Below, in pieces: positions 49,009 to 61,630 of a DNA stretch of 64,000 bases. The stretch lies in the NCBI GenBank assembly GCA_009739215.1, contig VSJF01000003.1, positions 1,488,001 to 1,552,000 on the forward strand. Direction: 5' to 3'. The notes below the pieces were generated by a model, which worked only from the letters and a program-made list of their open reading frames with translations, had not been told where the DNA came from and did no database searches. The translations under genes were made by a program, and so were the position numbers. The DNA comes from Floccularia luteovirens. Taxonomy: Eukaryota > Basidiomycota > Agaricomycetes > Agaricales > Squamanitaceae. Numbering within the stretch: the first letter of the stretch is position 1; every line of letters starts with the position of its first letter.

Positions 49009-50263
49009 TCATGAGTTTGTTTTTTGTGCTGCAAGAGCCAGATAAAGATATACAGAAGAGAAATCCTTACGAGCCAGGTCAGGTTGATCCTGGATAACTT
49101 TAGCATAGATTCCTTCCGCGGCTTCTCCAAGGGGCATTGGACTACCAGTCTGCTGTGCAATACTTGTAGCTAGACCCATATCCTGTAGTAATCACGCCAT
49201 CAGAAACATATATAGTAATGGATGCCTGCTGGTGTTTACCTTGAGCATCAGTGCAGTGGCAAATCCTCCTTCATAGCTCCTTTCGCAAGGTGGGGATTTT
49301 TCAGGTAAAGCCGATGGTACGGGGTTGTTGACAGAGGATGCCCAGCAGCTACCTGTGCTACTATTGATGACAGAGGCCAGAACAGCAGCATCCAGACCCA
49401 TCTTCTGACCTAGAAGCATGGCCTCGCCAACTACGACCTGTTGAACACCTAATACAAGCTGTGTTGTTGTTAAAAGATGATATACAATAATGAACATCAA
49501 AGATCTAACGTTATTGCATATTTTAGCACCAAGACCAGAACCTGATGAACCACAGTGAATGATTCGTTGTCCCATGAGGGATAAGGTTGGTTTTGTCAGG
49601 TTGAACGCATCCGCAGTGCCACCTACAAGGAAGGACAATGTGCCAGCTTTAGCACCAGCAACACCTGCGCATGCAGGACAATAAACAGGCTAATTGATGC
49701 TGGAAACCCGTTCGACAAGCTTACCACCAGATACAGGGGCATCAACCATCCGAGCCCCTGTTTCCGTCGCATCAGCAGACACTTGTCGCGCGACAGTAAT
49801 ATCTAAGGTGGTTGAGTCAATCAACACCGTGTCCTTCGCAAGATTTGAAGGAAGTTTGCGAAGTGTTGGTATGATGCCATCTAAATATACCGTGCGGACT
49901 TGCGGAGAAGACGGAAGCATGGTTATGATTGTTTTGGAAGCTAGCGTCGCTCTAAAACCAATATAGTTAATAAATACAAATCTACCAAGGATGAATCTTG
50001 GTGGGCACAGACTCTTCAGGTGTAGCAGCAATCTCTATCTTTGCACTTGGATATTGGCTCAGAAATTGCTGCCGAAACTTTTGTGCACTTTCTGGGATAG
50101 CATCACATACGACAAAAGAAGAATTTTGGGTATTGACTATTTGCTTGGAAAATAGGTTATTGGCCATTTCATAACCCATGCGGCCAAGACCAATGAAGGA
50201 GGTGCTATTTCCTCGCGATTCCAGGCGCTGCAAAAGTTGGCAGCAACGTGAAGAAGGCCTCAT
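49009..50263 (-). CDS. 3-hydroxyisobutyrate dehydrogenase, mitochondrial
   Basis: Five exons (50263-50013, 49951-49725, 49664-49510, 49458-49240, 49182-49009) sum to 342 codons, matching HIBADH length. The N-terminus is Arg/Ser-rich (presequence-like), then FIGLGRMGYEMANNL (NAD-binding Gly motif). The substrate site reads DAPVSGGVAGAKAGTLSF, and the catalytic Lys sits in GSGLGAKICNN. The C-terminus DLARKDFSSVYLYL is the family ending, so the GT near 49070 is not used as a donor. The enzyme oxidises 3-hydroxyisobutyrate to methylmalonate semialdehyde in valine breakdown. Confidence 0.93.
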
Positions 50264-50925
50264 TTTATGACAGCTGGGTTCCGAATTAAGGTTATATAAC
50301 AACGCTTACAACAAGGAACAGCGGAACTCACATACATCAGGAAATATGGAAAATGCCTTCAGATACTTCGAAGCAGTTAACTATGCGGTAGAAGTATGGG
50401 ATAAGCGTAAGTTAACCGGAGTTATACTGCGGAGGACATACAGTTTTGTCAAAGTAACTGGAGTTGTGGACAGCGTTGCTCGCGGGTTGTGCGAACAATG
50501 TGCCACGTGACTGGGCACTTGGTACCAGGAGAATTGGAGGTTGGTACTTACGCATTATGTTCTCATCTCAAAACATTCTCGAAATCCTCCTGAGTATGAC
50601 ACAACATTGCCAGTAAGATGGAACTATCCCAACGGCTCAATAATGATATAACCTTGGTGCCACTGTGCTCCCCATTGATGACGAGTTACCCCACTCCACG
50701 CCTGCGATTTCTGGACTAACAGATGATCCGTCGTTAACTTTCTCCGAATTCGCTTTGACGCCTCGACTTCTACCATACTTAGTAAGGACTTACAATCTTC
50801 CTGGTCCCCTAACCAGTACAAAAGGGACTTATTGTGGATTATAGCCGAGTACGCACGCGCTCCTCACTTCATATAACGAGGATCCACGGAGTTTCTCCGA
50901 GCTTACTTCCTTTCCCTCTTCCAGC
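50264..50925. other. Intergenic region between HIBADH and the arrestin-like gene
   Basis: About 660 bp between divergent genes, so it should contain both promoters. No TATA box, repeat or RNA gene could be supported. A plus-strand frame from 50834 runs in frame into the arrestin-like gene, but its beginning has no arrestin features. Confidence 0.4.
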
Positions 50926-50938
50926 ATGTTGTCAGAGG

Positions 50939-52427
50939 ATGATGCGCCTCCATCCTATGAAGCTGGATGAGGGTCACCCATTGCCAGTCTATTCGACTCA
51001 TGCACGCAGCACTGAATGTCTCTTACAGCTGGAAGCACCTAGAATAACTGGCTGCCCTGCCTGTGAATGGATATATGACACCAAGCACATGAGGATCAAC
51101 CTAGGATCTCGCATTTGGGGCCTGCATGCACCGGGCTATGGCTTCAATGGAAGAGTTGAAGGATTGGTCAAAGTTTCAGGCGACCGAGATCGAGTAGAAT
51201 CGATCACCGTCTCTGTTAGTATTATGCTCGATTTTGTGGTTTTCGCATCTAACTGGTTTGACTACAGCTTGAGGCTCGACTGAGAACCACGCTAGCCCAA
51301 CGAGGTTCTATGTCAGGTGATTCAGCTGTGCCGTTATTGACGCATAATATCACCATTTACGACACTACTATGGCAAACACTTTCCAGTGGGATGAAGATC
51401 ACCCATTTTCTATTACAATTCCTCCTGAAACAAGTTTTCGTGGACGTAAAGTAGCCATGCCTCCGTCATTCTTTTCATATCATCAGAATACTTGCTGCGA
51501 AATATCTTATTCAATCAGATTTCTGATGATTCGCAAGGGGAAAAGCCTGAAAAGAACTGAGTCGTAAGTAATTTCAAAGCAGGTGCAAATTTTCCTTTGA
51601 CCAAATTTTGGTTGTTCTCGTAAATAGGAAGGTTATCCCAATCCTTTATCTTCCAAAGTCCAGACCAAAAGCACCCCCTTTGACGAGTATTCCTAGACCA
51701 TCGCGCAGGCACGAGGACACCTCAGTTTTCCTCCATATGCTTGAACGGGTGCAAACTGTTAAACTTTCTCCCTTCTTTCCTTCCGGATGTAAAGTGCAGT
51801 CTTCAAATATTGATAATGCTTCCATATACGTGAGTTATCCTTTACTTTGATTTTGAAATAATGACTCACACTCGTTTTAGCTATCTTTACCAAATCCTTT
51901 GTGCTTTACATCTGGCCAAACTGTACCATTCAGTTTGAGCCTCGTTTTCCCCGAAGAACCTGTTTTGGTACAATTATTTGCTCGCAATATACGCATCCAA
52001 CTGCTCAAGCGATTGACTCTCCGACGAAAATATGATGCGGTACGAAGAGATAAACTGATCTCAACTGCAACTCTCCGCTATGGTAGGGAGTACACGGAGG
52101 GAATCAGCTTGTTGCGTGGGGAAATACGTGCTGGAGACGCTGGACGGGAAGTATCATGGAAAGTTGATGATTTTGCAGAGGTTCAAGTCAGTATTCAATT
52201 TCCTATCTTGGTTCTGACTCCTAATAACAATGGCGCTTCAGTATGTTCTCCGAATAGTCATTCGTCCCCCAGATCACCTCGTCGATCACGTTCCTAGTTT
52301 TAGACATGAAGAAATATTTGAGCTTGTCACTGATAGTTGGGGATCATTGGATAGAGAATTGTCATCAACAGGCGGAACTCCTACACCTGCTGTAGGGCTT
52401 GCAGTTGCTCTCAAACGGGATTGCTAA
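50939..52427 (+). CDS. Arrestin-related trafficking adaptor-like protein, probable N-terminal frame break
   Basis: Five exons (50939-51214, 51268-51563, 51628-51829, 51881-52186, 52242-52427) sum to 422 codons. Arrestin N and C beta-sandwich regions are visible: VYSTHARSTECLLQLE, GFNGRVEGLVKVSGD, ITVSLEARLRT, HPFSITIPPETSFRG, SISYSIRF-like strand, and the C-domain around PCFTSGQTVPFSLSL-like and YVLRIVIRPPDHL. Such adaptors recruit Rsp5/Nedd4 ubiquitin ligases to membrane transporters through PY motifs. LPVY is in frame at 50981-50992. A PPSY motif lies just upstream in another frame that starts at the ATG at 50926, so one base is probably missing near 50962-50968. The start used here is the first ATG in the long frame. 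Confidence 0.78.
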
Positions 52428-52701
52428 ATTCCAGAACGATGAACTTCGAATTTTATGATTTTACGAGGATTTATTGTACGCATGTTAGCTACATAATAGT
52501 ATGACATATGTATATTACTTGTATATTGAATATTTAGATACAAATTTGATGTACTTTCAAATCAGCATTATTACTTTGATTATAGACTATCTGACAAGAA
52601 TAAATAAGTGTACATCTACCATAGCCAAGTCACGACACCGAAATTTAGCCTAGTTTCATCTTCTGAACTACAAAGGTTCCGACGTCCAAGGCCTCCCCAA
52701 A

Positions 52702-55700
52702 ATGCTTGCTGCGGCGACTTCATTCTTTGCGCGCACTGCCATTTCGCAGTCTTATAACATCGGAAACATTTCCACAGCAAGCCGGCCTTCAACTCCTGGA
52801 ACAAATGGCGCATCATCGTTGAATGCACCCTCACCCGCAACTCCGACATTTGGTGTAGGACTATGGAAAGTACAATCAGCGTATCACAAAGTCACGAATA
52901 AACGTGTTTCAGTATGGAGTTTTGATAAACGAGGAGCAGAAATGGAAAGACTAGGAGCCTCTGGGAGAGATAGGACTCTCGAAGTTTTGAAAACAGAAGT
53001 TCGTGGCTCTTTGTGCTGACCATTTTTTGGTTTTGAGGTCATGTTTTCAGGCTTCGTCCCTTGGAAGGCTTCGGCACCCCTCCATTTTGGGTAAATTTGG
53101 AATTAGGACATCTGGGCCTTATAATTGATATTTCCAATGTTACAGAGATGGTAGAACCATTGGAGGAAACAAGGAATGAACTAATATTCGCCACAGAGCC
53201 CGTCTCTTCCTCTCTGCATCTTGCTATACCAGGTTCAGGGAAAAGAAGATCAACTCAAGTTGAATTGGATGAGATCGAGGTTTGGATTTCTCTCCTTACA
53301 ATTTGTTTTTCTTACACTTTAGGTGTAGATTCAGAAGGGAATACTGCAGATATGCAACGGGCTTTCGTTCCTTCACTCTTCTGGACAATTGATACACACG
53401 AATATATGTCCTGAGAGTATAATCATCAATGGCGCTGTTAGTCTCTACTGAATGCATGAGCTTGGGACAGCCACCTGAACAGTACCATGTGCAGGGCGAT
53501 TGGAAAATATCTGGTTTAGGACTTACGATCTCTCTCATTGGTTCTAACGGTTCTCCAACACGCTGGGAGTTTCCAACTTTCGATGGGAGGGCTCCTTCTT
53601 ATATACAAAGGTCGTTCGACTATATAGGTATGTATACCCTTTGTGATCTGGACTGTATTCAAATTCCATCAATACCAGCTCCGGAATACGCACTAGACGA
53701 ACAGTTGCTGACAAGCTCTGATATGTATTCCCTCGGATGTCTTATTTACGCTGTCCATTGTAATGGTAAGCCTCCGTTCAAGAATCACGGTAGCCTCAAC
53801 GGTTTGAGGGAAAATGCCGGAAAGCTACCACCCGGCATAGAAAGACTAGACCCTGATCTTCAAGGTATTCCATTGTCCCCTCTACGTGAACATGCCTTGA
53901 TTTCTATATCCAGCACTACTCCGGTCGTTGATCACTCGACGTGCCGACTCGAGGCCTTCCCCGAAAACACTTCCTTCACATCCCTTTTTCTCATCATTAC
54001 CCATCTCAACTCTCAATTTCTTGGATCGTTCAAACTTCACTGCTAAAACCCGCGAGGAAAAGGTTTCCTTCATGAAAGGACTAACAAGTGTCTTAGATAA
54101 GTTCTCTGAAGGCCTTCGAACTAGAAAAATATTGCCATCACTTTTGGAGGAAGTAAGCACTCACAAGATGCCACATGACACTTAAATAATATCAGTGACA
54201 GATGAAAGATACTCACCTGCTACCGTATATCTTGCCCAATGTTTTTGCTATTGCAACAGCTCTATCACCCGTACAGTTTGCGAGCATGGTTCTTCCAAGT
54301 CTTAAGCCTCTTTTTTCAGTGAAAGAACCCCCACAAAACATGTTGACCTTGCTGGATAATCTGTCAATGCTGCAGGAGAAAACTGATAAGAATGTTTTCA
54401 GAGAACGTAAGTCGCTATACCTCACGCCCAGAGCGCTATCAACTAATGTACTGTGTCAGATGTTCTTCCCCTTGTCTATAATGCTTTGGAGTCTGAGCAT
54501 TCGGTAGTATGTACTCGAGATTTCCTTCTTATAACAAAACTTATCCTTCTCATGCAGGTCCAGGAAAAAGCCTTGAATATTGTCCCAAGCCTCTGTGATA
54601 CGATTGACTATGCGGAGGTGCAAGGTGTCCTGTTTCCGCGTGTTGCAGTGAGTATCTTTCTATAGGTCCCCAGCCAGCTTATAATGTCATCCAATTCAGC
54701 TTGTGTTTACCAAAACTCGGGTGCTTACTGTCAAAGTTGCAACGCTTACAACATTCTTGGCGATGGTCAAAACACTAGATCAAGTAAGCCTTTCAGTATT
54801 GCTACATTTTGCAATTTATATGGAAACGACGATCCTCAGTCAAGCCTTACGCAAAAACTCGTTCCGTTGCTCAGCAAAATACGAACCAAAGAACCTGCAG
54901 TCATGGTTGTAGTCATATCCGTTTTAAAGACAAATTACTTCTAACCCATATAAAACTCTGTTTAGATGGCCACGCTTTCTGTCCAGGAGGCTATGGGGTT
55001 CAAAGTCGAGCGAGAGGCTGTTGCCACTCTAGTTCTTCCGCAGTTGTGGTCGATGTCTATTGGCCCACGTGAGACAACATTGTGCTGCTCAAAAGATATT
55101 TACTAATGGCAATAGTTTTAAATGTGGTACAATTCCAACGGTTCATGACTGTCATCCGCAAGCTGGGTGAACGTGTTGAGAAGGAGCACAACCAGTTCCT
55201 TCGTGACTCTCAGAGACTAGAAGATCGCTCAGCAATAGGTGCTGCCAACGGACCCTCTGGAACTTCTAATGGACGTGAACTTGACTTTGAAAACTTGGTT
55301 GGAAGAGGAAGCGGCACGGCAATTCATGCAGATATTAATATACAGAGTAATATTGCGATGGATGACGTATGGGGTTCTATATTCAGCAGTGAAAATGCAA
55401 GTGCAATTTAGGCTGTTGTGTGATACATAACTTATACTGTCTAATAGTCCACAGAACTTCAAGCCCCAGTACTGTCATCAAAACCTGTACTTGCTCCCAC
55501 TCTCCCTTTCAATGCTGGGAGTCCCTCAACGCCAAAGAGCATTGGAACCCCACTTCACTCTCCACCAACCACGAATCGTGTAGCATCATTCCAAACTCAG
55601 TCACCTCGTTCCAGTACTGGACTAAAAACAGAGGTTGCAACAAGGAATTTCCCATCTTTACAGCCTGTAGGATCTCCGGCATCGCAATCACTATATACAA

Positions 55701-55972
55701 ATACTTTATCGAACGTTACGTCGCCCTATGTCGCACAACCACAGCCACCAAAGCCTAACTACAACATATCCCTTCCTTCAGTACCATCATTACCCACAAG
55801 TAATATCCAAACTACTCCTAATATGTTTGGGTCAAACGCTCCCCGTTCTCCCCCCATACTCCCTACGAATGACAGGTTCCTAACACCTTCAAAACCAGCT
55901 CAGGCATCTTGGGGGGCACCACCAAAGAAAATCTCGAAGGATGACTGGGCGGACTTTGATCCACTTGGATGA
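52702..55972 (+). CDS. SCYL2: SCYL2-like pseudokinase (clathrin/vesicle trafficking)
   Basis: Fifteen exons (first 52702-52998, last 55455-55972) sum to 845 codons. An N-terminal protein kinase fold is followed by HEAT-like helical repeats (from FMKGLTSVLDKFSEGL on) and a Pro/Ser-rich tail ending DDWADFDPLG. The catalytic loop reads LIHTNICPESIIING in place of HRDLKPEN, and DFG is replaced by ISGLGL, so it is a pseudokinase. APE (DYIAPEYALDE) and MYSLGCLIYA are kept. SCYL2/CVAK104 binds clathrin and helps trans-Golgi and endosome sorting. Repeats such as VREHVLPLVYNALES and TQKLVPLLSKIRTKEP match the family. It is convergent with HRQ1, with only 10 bp between stop codons. Confidence 0.9.
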
Positions 55973-55982
55973 AGTGTTGTAT

Positions 55983-58900
55983 CTACTGGTCTTCTAATTG
56001 TATTTGGCTTGAACCTTTGACTGTGAGGGCTTCCACGATAGTTTCTGGTAATTTAGTATCTGTCTGGGATGTGATGGAATCTGGGTCCAAATGGACCCCT
56101 AGTATGCCATTCATTATGACAAACGCCCCAATTTTTGATGATACGCGGTTGCCTTCTTTGCAAGCAGGACTTTGAACACCTGAAAGACATGTCAGACGAG
56201 TACGCTTAATGCGGGTATCCAGATATCTACATTGCAGGCAACCTTCTTCGCATGGACAACTTTCAATGGCCGCAACAGCCTTGCGTAAGATATCAAGAGC
56301 TGGAAAATGAAACACTGTGAAGAACTATGTCAAGAGAGTAATCATTTCCATACCATCGTCAAAGGCTTTGCATGCATGACCACCCCCTTTACCAAACGGG
56401 TCATAGAAAATCAGCCTGTTTTCAGCATGTTTTTCAGTGAATAAATAATTCTCGGACCCAGCTGTACTCACCGTCCCGGACGTTTTCGCTGTGATTCTGT
56501 GACCTTGTATTCTTTTTCAGATGCTTTACATTCTGTTCTAACATCTTCCGAAAGCGAGAATTGGTTCAAGAAAGCATGCTCTGCGGCATGGATGGCTTCG
56601 GCCAGGTTGATGTTTTTCGACCGCAGGAGTTCCAAAGTACTTTGCTTTACATCCATCCATAAACCAGTGGTGTCATACTCCCAAGGTGGGGTCTCAATAT
56701 CCACTGCATCCAAGATTGCCATATGCCTAAAAGACATTATAAAACTTGAGGTTTCCTCTATGTATGAAAACAAACCTAATTTTGAAGAATCCAAAAACCT
56801 TCACACATACATGAATTTCTGCAAAAAGAAGTAATGAGTATTGCCGCATTTAGTCATACTTGAGTATAACATACTGCCATAATAAACTTTGCCTTGATCT
56901 GCTGTACGAACCCGATATGTCTCGACTGCGTCAATATTTCTGTACCATGTTCATGTATTGTTGGCATACATATGCAAATGCAAAAATTGCTCACGTAAAA
57001 TCCCTAGGACGCATTAGTACTAGACAAGTAGTGGAAGAGTAAACGTTACCTCGGTGATGTAATGTAATTGACGTCCGACCGGACGACCTTGGCGATTTTT
57101 GAGTCGTGGCTAACCTCTTTGACCTGCTTAACTTTGTAAGACGATGAACAATATAAAAATAGATGAGCCGACAATAAATGCTAATCCTTGATGCATAAAC
57201 TATTGTGGTAATTAGTTGTGTAGGTGACGAGAACTTCCGCATAAACACTCACGACTCCACCCTCATAAACCTCAAACATGGACCGAGAATATTCGACTTC
57301 TTCTAGAATAGTTTTCGGTTCTCCCTCCCTGTGAATTTGAACCACGGCATATTTTTCCTCTTGGATACCACCTGTTGTTGGAAATTTAGAAAATGTTTGT
57401 AGCGAGGTTTATGTCCAACTGACGTAACGAGACATTCACAGATGGCGATGGCAAAAGATTGGGGTGCGTATGATACCTTTCGAGGCAAATTATAATTAGT
57501 TGATAGATACAGTTGCTATTGTCTAATATACTGACCACCCGTCTTTATCCTTTATTAGGCGTCGTTCGCATATATCCTTCATCAATGGACCAAAATATTC
57601 TTCATCTTGAGTAGACAAAGGCATTTCGTACGCAGCGCATTGTAAGTGTGCTATCAAACAGACTTTAGCCAGGAAAATCACAATGTGAGAATTAATACCT
57701 TCTAAGATCATCTCATTACTAAGGTTAACTACAATGTCATCTGAACTTTTCTCGAATAATTCTGTTGGATGATTCACATAGTATTGATCTATGGCGAATT
57801 GGTCGGCGACCAGGACGGCGAGAGAATCTTTTGAACGGCGACCCGCTCTCCCGGCTTGTTGTCTCTGAATTACACATTCAGGCAATTCACCATGAAAATA
57901 TATAACCGACTTACGAAACTAGAGATACTACCAGGGAAACCAAGCATAATGACTGCATCCAGGACACCAATGTCCACACCAAGCTCTAATGCATTGGTAG
58001 CAATTATCCCAAGAAGATGGCCAGAAAATGCTTCTTGTTCAAATCGTCGCCTGCTCTGCACAACTCGGTTGTTAAGTGTGTTATATTGACGACAACACAA
58101 CATTTCTTTACCTCTTGAGAATACCCTAAACAAGAATGGTAAAGGTAAGAATTGAAAGACGTTAACAGAAGATCCAATTACCTCCTCGATATGGCCTAAC
58201 TTTTTCTAGTATGTCATAACGACCTTCGTTGCTAAGACTGGCTCGAATGGTTTTCATTGCCTACTTCCATCAGACAGTGTTTATTATCGAAGACATTGTA
58301 GTTCTTACCAATTCGCAAATTTTGCGTATCTAAGAGGTTACATCAATGACATAACCAAGTATAGGTAAAAGTATGGAAGCTCTCACTTTACAAAACAGAA
58401 TGACACGCACCCCACATTTCATGAGATGGGCCATCAATCCTGTTGCTTCAGATAGCGGGCTGTTACAGCCAAGGCTTGGGTCATTTGGATCTATCAAAGG
58501 GGTTTTCCAAACGACAAAATCTTTGCGTCCTGAAGGTGACCCATCTTTAGATACGACTTCAATTTCTGCGGAGTCCAAGGCCAATAAATTACACATATGA
58601 TTCCGAGGGTTGGAAATGGTGGCAGTGCATGAGACAAAGCGTATTCTCTTGTCTTGAAATGTAGATCGTCAGAATAACCAAACATGTAGAAAATGTCGCC
58701 ATTGCTTACTCCCTACCGCTGCACATACTCTGCGAAAACGTCTGATCACGAATGCAACATGACTACCGCAAAAGTTCAGTTTTAGCTCGGTGGAATGAAG
58801 AGACTGACATACGTTCCCAAAAGACCAGTATAATAATGCAATTCGTCAATCGCCACGATCTTCATACTCATTATAAGCATGAAATATCAGCAATATACGG

Positions 58901-60902
58901 ATTGATATGTCTTGCCTTTAAATTTTTTAAAAATCTACGAGACCATCAGAGATGAAGCAAATGATGCGATTGGAAGGCTCGCCTGCGCCAGAGGCCTTCG
59001 TGAGGAAGAATAGATGAATGAATCGTATCCTAATATTATGTTAGCCGGGAAGGTGAGATTATTTGATGAGATTTACAAAATTTGTAAATATAATAGAGAA
59101 TGATTCCCTTATCCCTACAGAACAATTAAGTGTGGGATAGATTGAAATTGGAGCAAAAACATGCTTGCGCGGTCTTTTTGTGGTGTATCACCATCATATG
59201 TTGCGACCTAAATATGCTATCAGCGAAACAGGAGATTATACATATGCAATATCACCAACCTGAATGTCTTTCAAGTCGGGACAACAAAAAAGGAGCTGTT
59301 CGAACGAACGCTTCTGGTCTTGTGCGAGAGCCTTGAATTTCATGAGTAGATTGCTATGGGATTGTTGGATTAAAAGAACCTTTGTGGGGTAAATGAACAT
59401 TGCAGTAGACCCTGACTCATCTTGCAAAGATGCAATCACCGGGATCTGTGACAATTAGAATGAATTCTACAGCCACAAGGCATATGACTCGCACTTGGTA
59501 GATAACACTCTTTCCTGAAGCGGTGCTGGTAGAAACAATTACGTTCTTTGTATTTATTGCTCGAATTGCCTCTACTTGATGGATATATAGTGAAGAGATA
59601 TTCCGTGAGTCGAACAAAGCTTGCGAGATGGTCCTTGGAAAATCATCCAGTTCAGCTAGTGACAGATATCTAGATTTTGAATAATGTCATGGCTCGTAAA
59701 TATGTTACCTACCTGTTTGTGAACTTTTCGCTTCAAATGATTTCCTGAATACGATCTGATCTTTATACCATGATTGCTGCTCGATTTCGACTAGAATGTC
59801 GCAAATAGTGGTCCGCACAGATGGTACTATGATATTGATCTGCTGATTGTTAGTTAACGGGCTTGATGGCTTGACTGGTATATAATCGTAAGCAGCTTCT
59901 TGGATTAAAATTTCTGGACTGTCGGTGAGCTTTGATGCCAACAGGAACCTTGATGTTACACTCAGTCATGATTCATTTGGATGTTAAGAGCTCCATACTC
60001 TTCCACGGCTCGTTGAAACAATTCATTCCTCTTTTTGACTAGGTTTGTTACGGCTGCTGGGCTCATAGTTTGAGGAATAGTATAAGAGAATCTATCATTT
60101 TTGATTCATTAGATGCACAAGGCTCATATAGCACCCGAAGTACCCGGTATTTCTTGTTTTCTTGCCCTTGGGAATGTCCGTGAAATCTAAGACCAGAACA
60201 TAACCGTCTTCATCGCGAGAGGATTCCACAATAGACGCCTTTACGTCCACTGATGTTGACCTCTTGGACTTCAGATCGTCTTCGTTTACTTGAACTTCAC
60301 CAAAAGGTATATAGGAGAATTTGATCAGGTCAGGAAGCAAGGCTCTGTGAATGCGTTAGAACAGATAGTATCATTTTGGATTTTATAATACTTGAGCTCA
60401 GCAATGCTTGTCAACTCGATTGGACTATTTCACTTGTTCAGAAAATGATATTCATAAAGTAGCAATGGTGAGCAACTTACTGCCTGAGAAGTCCTTCTGC
60501 AGAGGAACGCACAGCGGAAAATGTTGTTGGAAGATGCCTCTTAGATGAGACAAATGCGAGAACAGTATTGATAGCCTTCAATAGCAAACTTAATTTTCAT
60601 AAAAAATAGTCGTGGAAAGAATTACTTTGAACACCTGTAGTCCCGATACATTGAGGTTAGTATCGAGCCACAGGTTACAAAATCATTCATCTCCACCTTA
60701 AAAAGCTTTTGCCAGTGGAACTGTAAGCATGAAGTCTCGGAAATACTATGTTTGAAAATACCGAATGGAAATATTCCGGCCAATTTGATCCTACACAGTT
60801 GGAAGAGTGTGTAGGTTTGTTTTCTGGTGTCTTATTGCTACGTGACCTTTTTGCAGACTCGTGATTACCGGAACTGTTGCTGTGATCTGCCTGACGTTTC
60901 AT
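55983..60902 (-). CDS. HRQ1: RecQ4-like ATP-dependent helicase HRQ1
   Basis: I could join 34 exons in phase, so this is the most fragmented gene here. Motifs in order: Walker A VSTSTASGKSVIYQ, FIYPTKVLLIQQ, VATYDGDTPQKDRA, IIFTN, the DEAH-box variant IDELHYYTG, FVSCTATISNP, NALELGVDIG, and motif VI QQAGRAGRRSKDS. The C-terminal DUF1998-type region holds the four-Cys cluster CPCEEGCLQC followed by CKEGN. Hrq1/MrfA-type helicases unwind 3' to 5' and act in interstrand-crosslink and telomere maintenance. Exons as short as 9 nt (60634-60626, 57003-56995), 14 nt (58125-58112) and 19 nt (58934-58916) are required to keep the motifs. Three of its introns have GC donors. Confidence 0.92.
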
Positions 60903-61123
60903 TGCATACAGTCCAGTGCTTCGGAGTACTTAGCGACGCGCTGTTATGAATAGAGTGACTCCAATGTCACAATATTCCACGAAAGCACGTGACACCGAGT
61001 ACATATCCGTCACACTCAAATGTAGTTTTTCAAGTTGCTTCGGAACGCAATAACTTGGGACTCGGTACTTGTAAATATTCCCCTTTTCCTTGACTCTTTA
61101 TTGATCGTACTTATGTAGTAGAG

Positions 61124-61387
61124 ATGAAACCGACTCTCCTTCGTCTAACTTCCATCATACCACGGAAGACCCTCGCAAGTGCTGATAAAATCCTTCCTCC
61201 GTTGAAACCACAGAAAACGGAATTACGAAAAGAAACTATTATTGATTTACTCAATCAGCAAAAGGTGCTTGCTGGTGCATCATGGCCTGCTAATATTCGA
61301 TTGGAAGCAGCCGTGAAGAAGAGAGACTTGGCACCAGTCCACGCCGACGTACGAGCAAAAGTCAGAGACCTTCTAAAAGAGAGGTGA
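61124..61387 (+). CDS. Small basic protein, probably mitochondrial
   Basis: An intronless 87-aa frame starting MKPTLLRLTSIIPRK. The first 20 residues are basic, hydrophobic and free of acidic residues, like a mitochondrial targeting sequence. The rest is helical and charged (LRKETIIDLLNQQ, IRLEAAVKKRDLAPVHADVR). I do not recognise the family; small mitoribosome or respiratory-assembly proteins look like this. It is divergent from HRQ1 (221 bp between starts). Confidence 0.6.
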   Translation: MKPTLLRLTSIIPRKTLASADKILPPLKPQKTELRKETIIDLLNQQKVLAGASWPANIRLEAAVKKRDLAPVHADVRAKVRDLLKER

Positions 61388-61590
61388 AGCAGGAGGTATT
61401 GCAATCGCGCTTTTTGTGGGGAGATACCCTGCTTTCAATGATCAAAGCGAAATGCGACGAACTTGGAGATAGGCTATATTCGACCATATAACAGTCTATC
61501 CAGCTGGAAGTAGTGATTTTGACTTAGTTTTAAGAAATGAAGAGTTTTCAATTCAGAGTATCATACGGCAAATACCGATTTTTACATTTG

Positions 61591-61600
61591 TATATAAATA
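61591..61600 (+). promoter_or_regulatory. TATA box of the multi-pass membrane protein gene
   Basis: TATATAAATA lies about 30-40 bp before the ATG at 61631, which supports that ATG as the real start. Confidence 0.5.
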
Positions 61601-61630
61601 CTAAAATATCTTTGTTATATCTATACCGAC

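Noticed and set aside
49060..49085. Possible intron donor (GTAAGG) in the last HIBADH exon
   Set aside because: Reading through gives the family-typical KDFSSVY ending; splicing would replace it.
33028..51000. Programmed +1 frameshifting as an explanation for the broken frames
   Set aside because: The break sites share no slippery motif, include both insertions and deletions, and three fall in one gene.
53329..53700. SCYL2 as an active kinase
   Set aside because: The HRD and DFG motifs are both replaced, so only the fold remains.
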